Positions 7,918-13,931 of a stretch of DNA of 40,866 bases are shown here, one piece after another. The DNA comes from Hymenobacter sp. GTDB lineage: Bacteria > Bacteroidota > Bacteroidia > Cytophagales > Hymenobacteraceae. Numbering within the stretch: the first letter of the stretch is position 1; each line of letters opens with the position of its first letter. Under the pieces are notes generated by a model. That model made no database searches. It was not told where the DNA came from and saw only the letters and a program-made list of their open reading frames with translations. The DNA lies in assembly GCA_025353905.1 (NCBI GenBank), contig JANXNW010000195.1, positions 1-40,866 on the forward strand, read 5' to 3'. Position numbers and translations under genes: made by a program.

Positions 7918-9360
7918 TCAGCTACTGCGCCGCCGGGGCCGGGCGTTGATGGCCTTTTGCGCCGGGGCCGACGCGCCTTTTTTGCCGGGGTTTTTCTTGG
8001 CTCCTTTCTGGCTCTTTTTGTGGTGGTTGCCCTCGGCAAACGCCTTACCAGTACGCTTATCAATCGTTACGCCGGGCTTTATCCACTCCTTTTTCTCGTG
8101 GAACGCGCCGGCGAAGTCCGGGTCCTGACGGCGGCGCTGCTCGTCGATGACGCGGGCGTGCTGCTGACTCTCGATGAAAGGAGTACTCGTGGTTTCGACC
8201 TCGTCGGGGATGGGCAGCAGCGGGATTTCCTGCTTGATTAGCTCCGAGATGCGCTCGATGTGCTGGCGCTCGGCGGGGTTGGCGAAGGTGATGGCCGCGC
8301 CCGTGTGCCGCGCCCGGCCCGTGCGCCCGATGCGGTGCACGTAGTCGTCGTAAATGAGCGGCACGTCGAAGTTTATCACGTGGCTCACCTGGGGCACGTC
8401 GATGCCGCGCGCGGCCACGTCGGTGGCCACGAGGTAGCGCACGTCGCCGGCCTTAAACGCGTCCATGCTGTTGAGACGCGCGTTTTGGCCCTTGTTGCCG
8501 TGAATCACGCGCACCTCGCCCACGGGCGCTTTGCGCTGCAGGAAGCGCGCCACCTGGTCGGCATTCTCCTTGGTGCGCGTGAAGAGCAGCACCCGCGTCA
8601 TCTGCTCGGCATCGCGGTGCAGCAAGTAATCCAGCAGGTTGATTTTGGTGGCCAGGTTCGGCACTTCATACAAGACCTGGCTCACCGTCTGGGCCGGTTG
8701 GGCGGGCGGCGTGACTTCGACCCGCACCGGAAACTCCAGAAACTCCTCGCTCAGCACCGTGACGCGCTCGGGCATGGTGGCCGAGAACAGCACGTTCTGG
8801 CGCTTGCGCGGAATGACTTCCAGGATGCGCCGAATCTGGGGCATAAACCCCATATCCATCATCTTGTCGGCCTCGTCGAGCACGAGCGTCGTCAGATTCT
8901 TGAAAACTAAATCGCCCTTCAAATAAATTTCGAGCAGCCGGCCGGGCGTGGCGATGAGAATATCGAGGCCGGCCTTAATCGTCTCAATCTGGGTTTTCGG
9001 CCCCAATCCGCCGTAGATGGCGTAGATGCGCAGGTCGGTGTGGGTGGCTAGGGCTTGCAGATGCTTTTCGAGCTGAATGGCCAGTTCGCGGGTCGGGGCC
9101 AGCACGAGCGCGCGCGGGTGCTCGCCCTGGGCGTACTTCACCTTCATGAGCAGCGGCAGGCCGAAGGCGGCCGTTTTGCCGGTGCCGGTCTGGGCGATGC
9201 CGAGCACGTCGTGGCCGGCCAGCAGCAGCGGAATCGTCTGCACCTGCACTGGCGTGGGCTCGGTGAAGCCAGCTTCGGCCACGGCCGTGAGCAATTGTTT
9301 GTTGAGCTTGAAATCGGCGAAGGTGGCGGCAGGGGCGGTAGGCGCGGTGGGGGTATCCAT
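7918..9360 (-). CDS. DEAD-box RNA helicase, RhlE-like
   Basis: An ATP-dependent RNA helicase of about 480 residues, probably active in ribosome assembly, mRNA decay or cold adaptation. Motifs appear in order: an F-x(15-17)-GF-x-PTPVQ Q-motif, Walker A AQTGTGKT, PTRELA, DEAD in LVLDEADKMMDMGF, SAT, then in the second RecA domain TRTKENAD, VATDVAARGIDVP and HRIGRTGR. The C-terminal tail is basic (KKSQKGAKKNPGKKGA), as usual for RNA binding. The start at 9360 (MDTPTAPTAPAATFADF) is chosen because the 24 upstream in-frame codons run through a GC-rich palindrome. Two such palindromes lie in its probable 5' leader and could affect expression. Confidence 0.93.
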   Translation of the reverse strand: MDTPTAPTAPAATFADFKLNKQLLTAVAEAGFTEPTPVQVQTIPLLLAGHDVLGIAQTGTGKTAAFGLPLLMKVKYAQGEHPRALVLAPTRELAIQLEKHLQALATHTDLRIYAIYGGLGPKTQIETIKAGLDILIATPGRLLEIYLKGDLVFKNLTTLVLDEADKMMDMGFMPQIRRILEVIPRKRQNVLFSATMPERVTVLSEEFLEFPVRVEVTPPAQPAQTVSQVLYEVPNLATKINLLDYLLHRDAEQMTRVLLFTRTKENADQVARFLQRKAPVGEVRVIHGNKGQNARLNSMDAFKAGDVRYLVATDVAARGIDVPQVSHVINFDVPLIYDDYVHRIGRTGRARHTGAAITFANPAERQHIERISELIKQEIPLLPIPDEVETTSTPFIESQQHARVIDEQRRRQDPDFAGAFHEKKEWIKPGVTIDKRTGKAFAEGNHHKKSQKGAKKNPGKKGASAPAQKAINARPRRRSS

Positions 9361-9384
9361 TCGGCAAAGGTCGGCACGGGCGGG

Positions 9385-9503
9385 CCGGGCGGGCGGCTTT
9401 TCGCCGCCCGCCCGGTTGGCGTTGTGCAGCATCCGTGAATGGGCACGTTGGCTACGCCCTCAGCAACGCCAAGCGGGCGGGCGGCGAAAAGCCGCCCGCC
9501 CGC
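9385..9503. repeat. Inverted pair of GC-rich 13-bp hairpins
   Basis: Hairpin 1 spans 9385-9415: arm CCGGGCGGGCGGC, five-base loop TTTTC, perfect return arm. Hairpin 2 spans 9473-9503: arm GCGGGCGGGCGGC, loop GAAAA, perfect return arm. They are inverted copies of each other and both are flanked by the word CAACGCCAA. The outermost pair is C:G in one copy and G:C in the other, so pairing is kept although the base differs. They lie between the helicase start and the tRNA-His promoter, with no T-run, so they do not look like ordinary terminators. Confidence 0.85.
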
Positions 9504-9524
9504 GCCAATCCACCGCAAAATTCC

Positions 9525-9554
9525 TTGCGCATTCCGCCGCCTTGCGTATCTTTG
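9525..9554 (+). promoter_or_regulatory. Bacteroidota-type promoter of tRNA-His
   Basis: TTG at 9525-9527, a 19-base spacer, then TATCTTTG at 9547-9554. This fits the known Bacteroidota housekeeping consensus (-33 TTG, -7 TAnnTTTG) exactly. Transcription should start a few bases later, about 10-14 bases before the tRNA 5' end. Confidence 0.85.
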
Positions 9555-9570
9555 TGCCACAAAAAAACAC

Positions 9571-9645
9571 GGTAGTTGTAGCTCAGCCGGTTAGAGCGTC
9601 GGATTGTGATTCCGAAGGCCGTGGGTTCGAGCCCCATCTTCTACC
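9571..9645 (+). tRNA. tRNA-His (GTG)
   Basis: The cloverleaf is clear: D arm GCTC/GAGC, anticodon stem TCGGA/TCCGA around loop TTGTGAT with anticodon GTG, variable loop AGGCC, and T arm GTGGG-TTCGAGC-CCCAT. An extra 5' G (the -1 position of tRNA-His) faces the discriminator C. The acceptor stem reads GTAGTTG against CTTCTAC, which leaves two adjacent U-U oppositions at pairs 5-68 and 6-67. CCA is not encoded. A promoter lies upstream and a terminator 18 bases downstream, so this is a single-gene unit. Confidence 0.93.
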
Positions 9646-9662
9646 CTTTAGCAACCCCCTGG

Positions 9663-9696
9663 AAAGTCCCCGGCCTCAGAACCGGGGACTTTTTTG
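9663..9696 (+). terminator. Rho-independent terminator after tRNA-His
   Basis: AAAGTCCCCGG at 9663-9673 pairs perfectly with CCGGGGACTTT at 9682-9692 around an eight-base loop, followed by a run of T. It should end the tRNA-His transcript before the PfkB-family gene. Confidence 0.9.
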
Positions 9697-9756
9697 TTTA
9701 TTTGACGGTTGCGGGCCTCACCGTCCCGTACCCAATCACCTCCTCACCCCTACGAA

Positions 9757-10686
9757 ATGAGCTTGCTCGTAATCGGCTCCGTCGCCTTCGACGCCCTGGA
9801 AACGCCCTTCGGCAAAACCGACAAAATCATCGGCGGCGCGGCCACTTACATCTCCCTGGCCGCTTCGTACTCGACGCGGCCCGTGAACCTGGTGGCCGTC
9901 GTGGGCGATGATTTTCCGCAGGCCGACATCCTGACGCTCGAAGAGCATGGCGTGGACACGACGGGGCTGCAAATCAAGCCCGGTGAAAAGTCGTTTTTCT
10001 GGTCCGGCAAGTATTCGCAGGACCTTAACTCGCGCGAAACCATCACGACCGAGCTCAACGTGCTCGGCTCCTTCGACCCGGTTATCCCGACCTCGTACCT
10101 CGATTGCAAGTACTTGATGCTGGGCAACCTGGCCCCGCAGGTGCAGCGCCTCGTCATTCAGCGCCTCGTGAACCGGCCTAAGCTCATCGTGCTCGACACG
10201 ATGAATTTCTGGATGGACTCGGCCGCCGCCGACCTGCTGCACGTCGTGGAAATGATTGACGTGCTTAGCATCAACGACGAGGAAGCGCGGCAGCTTTCGG
10301 GCGAGTATTCGCTGGTGAAAGCGGCCCGCAAAATCCTGACTCTGGGGCCGAAGTTTTTGATTATCAAGAAGGGCGAGCACGGCGCGCTGCTCTTCCACAA
10401 AAACAAGGTTTTCTTCTGCCCGGCCCTGCCGCTGGAAGAAGTGTTCGACCCGACCGGCGCGGGCGACACGTTTGCCGGGGGCTTCATCGGCCACATTGCC
10501 GCCACTGACGACTGCTCGTTCGAAAACCTGAAGCGGGCCGTGGTGCGCGGCTCGGCAATGGCTTCGTTCTGCGTCGAGAAGTTCGGACCGGAGCGCCTGC
10601 TCAACCTCACCGACGAAGAAATCGAAGCCCGCGAGGCGCAGTTCGCCGAGCTGGTGCGCGTGGTGCCGGCCGCCGTCGTGGCCTAG
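9757..10686 (+). CDS. PfkB-family sugar/nucleoside kinase
   Basis: A 309-residue kinase of the ribokinase/PfkB superfamily, expected to phosphorylate a sugar or nucleoside with ATP in the cytoplasm. The N-terminal part MSLLVIGSVAFDALETPFG and GGAATYISLAAS forms the substrate-side signature, while DPTGAGDTFAGGFIGHIA near the C-terminus is the PfkB signature 2 that carries the catalytic aspartate (GAGD). The conserved IIKKGEHGALL strand precedes it. The family cannot be narrowed to ribokinase, fructokinase or adenosine kinase from motifs alone. An upstream in-frame start is possible but would run back towards the tRNA-His terminator. Confidence 0.9.
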   Translation: MSLLVIGSVAFDALETPFGKTDKIIGGAATYISLAASYSTRPVNLVAVVGDDFPQADILTLEEHGVDTTGLQIKPGEKSFFWSGKYSQDLNSRETITTELNVLGSFDPVIPTSYLDCKYLMLGNLAPQVQRLVIQRLVNRPKLIVLDTMNFWMDSAAADLLHVVEMIDVLSINDEEARQLSGEYSLVKAARKILTLGPKFLIIKKGEHGALLFHKNKVFFCPALPLEEVFDPTGAGDTFAGGFIGHIAATDDCSFENLKRAVVRGSAMASFCVEKFGPERLLNLTDEEIEAREAQFAELVRVVPAAVVA

Positions 10687-10724
10687 CGCGGGTTATCGGC
10701 CCAAATCTGCTGCCTTCTTTTGCC

Positions 10725-11669
10725 GTGAGCCAGCGCCAACCGCCTGCGTTCGTTTTGCCCGCGCCTGCTGTCGTGGGCCGACTTACAACCGCCGTCGTGG
10801 GCCGGCTCGCGCCTACGCCGAGCGGCCGGCTGCACTTGGGCAATGCCGTGAATTTCGTGCTGACTTGGCTGCTCGTGCGGCGGGCGGGCGGGCGGCTGCA
10901 CCTGCGCATCGACGACCTCGACCGCGCCCGCCTGCGCCGCGCTTACCTGGACGATATTTTTCGGGTGATTGACTGGCTGGGCATCGACTACGACGCCGGC
11001 CCGAATGGCCCCGACGACTTCTTGCGGCATTACTCGCAGCTGTTGCATCTGCCGGCCTACAACGCCGTGTTGCGCCGGCTGGCCCAGCGGCCGGGGCTGG
11101 TGCTGGCCAGTTGCCGCTCGCGCCACGCGGCCGATACCGAGGCCGCCAGCACCGTCGTCGCGCTCGATACGCCCGGTGCGGGCTGGTGGGTGCGGGTGCC
11201 GCCGGCTACCGTAGTGAGTTGGGCCGACGGCTGGCCGGCCGCGCTGCCGCCGGTAGCGCTCGGCCGGGAAATGCCCAAGTTCAGCCTGCGCCGCAAAGAC
11301 GCGGTGGCCGCCTACCAGCTGGCATCCGTCGTGGACGACCTGCGCCTGGGCACCACACTCGTCGTGCGCGGCCACGACCTACGGCCCAGCACGGCGGCGC
11401 AGCTCTGGCTCGCCGCGCAGCTCCCCGAAACGAGCGGCTTTCGGGCGGGGCGGGTTGAATTTTTGCATCATCCGCTGCTGCTCGACGCGGCCGGCGGCAA
11501 GCTGGCCAAGTCGGCGGGCGCCGGGCCGGCTGCGGCCAGTGTGCTCGGGCTGGTGGGCGGGCCGGCGTCGGTGTACCGGGCCGTGGCGGGGCTGCTGGGG
11601 CTGCCGTCCGAAGCGGGGGCGTCGCTGTTCGCGCTGCAAGCGGCGTTTGCCGATTGGCACGTCGGGTAG
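10725..11669 (+). CDS. Glutamyl-Q tRNA(Asp) synthetase-like protein
   Basis: A 314-residue class I aminoacyl-tRNA synthetase catalytic core without an anticodon-binding domain, as in GluQ-RS, which attaches glutamate to queuosine in tRNA-Asp. The HIGH-type motif is PTPSGRLHLGN near residue 30, followed by LRIDDLDRARLRRAYLDDI and WLGIDYDAGP as in the GluRS family, PKFSLRRKDAVAAYQLA in the middle and a KMSKS-like GKLAKSAGA near the end. The four-cysteine zinc site of Escherichia coli GluQ-RS is not evident. The start is taken as GTG; an internal repeat (VVGRLTTAVVGRLAP) makes the first 25 residues doubtful. The stop TAG lies directly before a 69-bp inverted-repeat arm. Confidence 0.78.
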   Translation: MSQRQPPAFVLPAPAVVGRLTTAVVGRLAPTPSGRLHLGNAVNFVLTWLLVRRAGGRLHLRIDDLDRARLRRAYLDDIFRVIDWLGIDYDAGPNGPDDFLRHYSQLLHLPAYNAVLRRLAQRPGLVLASCRSRHAADTEAASTVVALDTPGAGWWVRVPPATVVSWADGWPAALPPVALGREMPKFSLRRKDAVAAYQLASVVDDLRLGTTLVVRGHDLRPSTAAQLWLAAQLPETSGFRAGRVEFLHHPLLLDAAGGKLAKSAGAGPAAASVLGLVGGPASVYRAVAGLLGLPSEAGASLFALQAAFADWHVG

Positions 11670-11857
11670 CTGGGTAAGGGCTCTTGAGTTTACCAAGACA
11701 TGAGATGTTAGACATGAGACATGAGACTGTGGGGAGTGAGATAGGATATTTTCGGCGAGGAAAGTCTCCTGTCTAACGTCCCCTGTTTCACTTCCCACAG
11801 TCTCATGTCTCATGTCTAACATCTCATGTCTTGGTAAACTCAAGAGCCCTTACCCAG
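11670..11857. repeat. Long inverted repeat, 69-bp arms, between convergent genes
   Basis: Bases 11670-11738 are the reverse complement of 11789-11857 with one mismatch in 69; the loop is 50 bases. The arm starts CTGGGTAAGGGCTC and contains tandem GACATGAGA words. The left arm begins on the base after the stop codon of the GluQ-RS-like gene, and the right arm contains the TAA stop of the endonuclease V gene. It could act as a bidirectional terminator or form a very stable RNA hairpin on both transcripts. Confidence 0.95.
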
Positions 11858-12584
11858 GCAGTTCGCCCGGCGCGGCGGTTGGGGCGGGGCCGGCGCGCAC
11901 CTCGGCCTTGAGCTGTTCGGCCCAGTGGTCGGCCAGGCGGGTGGGCTCGGGTAGCTTGTAGCCGCGCAGGCAGGCCAGGGTCAGGTGCCGGGCGCTGGCC
12001 TGGTCGCAGCGGTGGCCGGCACTCACGAACAGCGGTTGCACCCGCGCTTTCGAGCGCAGCACCTCGCCCAGCAGTTCGCCGGTGCGGGCATCGGTGAGCG
12101 GGGAAAGGTCGCCGGGCATCGGGCCAGGCTCCACAAACGTGCCCGTGAGCCGCTGCTTGGCCACGCTGAAGCTGGGCACGTCGAGCAGTACGCCGAGGTG
12201 GGCGGCAATGCCCAGCCGGCGCGGGTGGGCCACGCCATGGCCGTCGACCATGAGCACGTCGGGGCGCTGGGCGAGCTGCCCGAACGCCCGCATCACATTG
12301 GGCGCTTCGCGGAACGAGAGGTAGCCCGGCACGTAGGGCATCGTGACGAGCCCGTAGCTGTACGCTTTTTCCACCAGCTCCAGCGACGGAAAGCGCAGCA
12401 CCACGACGACCGACAAAATAGTGTCGGGGGTGGGGAACGACGAGTCGCAGCCGCCGATGAAGCGCGGCGGGGCGGCCAGCGGCTCGGTGGGCAGCAGGCG
12501 TTGGTGCAGCTCCCGCTGCTGCTCGCTCAGGGCGCGCACCAGGGCGGGGTCGGGCGGCGGGCCGGGGGGGCGGTAGTAGGCCAT
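11850..12584 (-). CDS. nfi: Endonuclease V (deoxyinosine 3'-endonuclease)
   Basis: A 244-residue nuclease that starts repair of deaminated adenine (inosine) by nicking one base 3' to the lesion; related enzymes also cut inosine in RNA. Catalytic positions match Thermotoga EndoV in spacing: D47 in GGCDSSF, wedge tyrosine Y84 in PYVPGYLSFRE, E93, D114 in DGHGVAHPRRLG, H120 and K143. The glycine/cysteine just before D47 and the serines after it differ slightly from the usual ADV. The frame stays open far upstream antisense to the dehydrogenase gene, but the family's N-terminus fits the start at 12584. The TAA stop is part of the long inverted repeat shared with the convergent neighbour. Confidence 0.95.
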   Translation of the reverse strand: MAYYRPPGPPPDPALVRALSEQQRELHQRLLPTEPLAAPPRFIGGCDSSFPTPDTILSVVVVLRFPSLELVEKAYSYGLVTMPYVPGYLSFREAPNVMRAFGQLAQRPDVLMVDGHGVAHPRRLGIAAHLGVLLDVPSFSVAKQRLTGTFVEPGPMPGDLSPLTDARTGELLGEVLRSKARVQPLFVSAGHRCDQASARHLTLACLRGYKLPEPTRLADHWAEQLKAEVRAGPAPTAAPGELPG

Positions 12585-12773
12585 GCGGAGGAAACGGAAA
12601 AAGCAGCGGCGGGGAGTGTTTGTTGGGCAAGCGACAACGCGAGGTGCGTAAGTTCGTACTGGCGGGTCGGCGCGCGTTTCGCCGCTGATGGCTGAATCGT
12701 AAATCGGGCCGGGGCGGTTGCCTCGCGTTGCCATTAGCCCAACCGCTTTTAAACCCTTAACGCTTACCTGACC

Positions 12774-13817
12774 ATGACCAAAGCCTATGCTGCCCCGGCC
12801 GCCCACGCGCCGCTGGCCCCGTTCGAGCTGACGCGCCGCGCGCCCGGCCCGCACGACGTGCGAATCGAGATTATGTACTGCGGCGTCTGTCACTCCGACC
12901 TGCATCAGGTGCGCGACGAGTGGGGCGGCTCGATTTTCCCGATGGTGCCGGGTCACGAAATCGTGGGTCGCGTGTCGGCCGTGGGTGCCGAGGTGAGCCA
13001 GTTTCGGGTGGGCGAGCTGGCCGGCGTGGGCTGCATGGTAGACTCGTGCCGCACCTGCCCCAGCTGCCAGGACGGCCTGGAGCAATACTGCGAAACGACC
13101 GGCTTCGTGGGCACCTACAACGCCCGCGAAATCGGCACCGGACAGCCCACGTACGGCGGCTATTCGCAGCAAATCGTGGTTGATGAAAAGTATACCCTGC
13201 GCGTGAGCGACAAGCTCGACCCGGCCCGCGTCGCGCCCTTGCTCTGTGCGGGCATCACCACCTGGTCGCCGCTGCGCGAGTGGAAAGTAGGCGCGGGGCA
13301 CCGCGTGGGCGTAATGGGCCTGGGCGGACTGGGCCACATGGGCGTCAAGCTGGCCGTCGCCCTGGGTGCCGAAGTAACCGTGCTCAGCACTTCGCCCGGC
13401 AAGGAAGCCGATGCCAAGGCCCTGGGTGCCCACAAGTTCGTGGTGACCAAGGACGCGGAGCAGCTCAAGGCGGTGAACGGCTATTTCGACTTTATTCTCA
13501 ATACCGTTTCGGCTCCGCTCGACCTGGCCAGCTACCTGAACCTGCTGCGCCGCGACGGCACGATGATACTGCTCGGCGTACCGCCCGAAGCGCCTCAGGT
13601 CCACGCTTTCAACCTGATTGGTCGCCGTCGCCGCATTGCCGGCTCGCTCATCGGCGGCATCGCCGAAACGCAGGAAATGCTCGACTTCTGTGCCGAGCAT
13701 AACATCATGTCCGACATCGAGCTGATTAATGTGCAGGACATCGACGCGGCCTACGAGCGAATGCTGAAGGGCGACGTGAAGTACCGTTTCGTGATTGACG
13801 TGGCCTCGCTGGGGTAG
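12774..13817 (+). CDS. Zinc-dependent NAD(P) alcohol dehydrogenase (CAD/YahK type)
   Basis: A 347-residue medium-chain dehydrogenase that interconverts alcohols and aldehydes with NADP(H). The catalytic zinc site shows C36 in CGVCHSDLH and H61-E62 in PGHE; the structural zinc site has C92, C95, C98 and C106. The Rossmann fold carries GLGGLGHMG. The order and the motifs CGVCHSD and ATKFVVT-like HKFVVTKD place it with cinnamyl-alcohol or YahK-type aldehyde reductases rather than class III enzymes. The stop TAG is also the TAG of the GTAG head of the first REP hairpin in a downstream cluster, so the REP begins inside the gene's last codons. Confidence 0.92.
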   Translation: MTKAYAAPAAHAPLAPFELTRRAPGPHDVRIEIMYCGVCHSDLHQVRDEWGGSIFPMVPGHEIVGRVSAVGAEVSQFRVGELAGVGCMVDSCRTCPSCQDGLEQYCETTGFVGTYNAREIGTGQPTYGGYSQQIVVDEKYTLRVSDKLDPARVAPLLCAGITTWSPLREWKVGAGHRVGVMGLGGLGHMGVKLAVALGAEVTVLSTSPGKEADAKALGAHKFVVTKDAEQLKAVNGYFDFILNTVSAPLDLASYLNLLRRDGTMILLGVPPEAPQVHAFNLIGRRRRIAGSLIGGIAETQEMLDFCAEHNIMSDIELINVQDIDAAYERMLKGDVKYRFVIDVASLG

Positions 13818-13931
13818 CGCGCAGCCTTCGCTGCGTCAAGCAATGCAGGACGCAGCGAAGGCTGCGTCAAGCCAAGTAGGACGCATTTGCTGCGTCAAGC
13901 AATGCAGGACGCAGCGAAGGCTGCGTCCTAC
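13814..13931. repeat. REP cluster, family A (four hairpins)
   Basis: Four hairpins of the GACGCAGC family fill the gap between two convergent genes. One at 13814-13837 (+) has a GTAG head whose TAG is the dehydrogenase stop. A second at 13849-13868 has loop GAAG (minus orientation). A third at 13876-13896 (+) has a GTAG head and a shortened left stem. A fourth at 13908-13931 (-) has a GTAG head that directly abuts the TAG stop of the M28 peptidase gene. The 39 bases at 13830-13868 and 13889-13927 are identical, so the pair has been duplicated with a 59-bp period. Confidence 0.92.

Noticed and set aside
9361-9432. Upstream start of the DEAD-box helicase at 9432
   Set aside because: The added 24 residues are translated from a GC-rich palindrome and precede the normal Q-motif region; 9360 is the better start.
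11850-13700. Endonuclease V frame extended to 616 codons
   Set aside because: The extra 370 codons are antisense to the alcohol dehydrogenase and have no family character; EndoV residue spacing fits the start at 12584.
13814-13931. Rho-independent terminator or CRISPR-like array
   Set aside because: No T-runs follow the hairpins, and the repeats are facing REP pairs with near-identical spacers.
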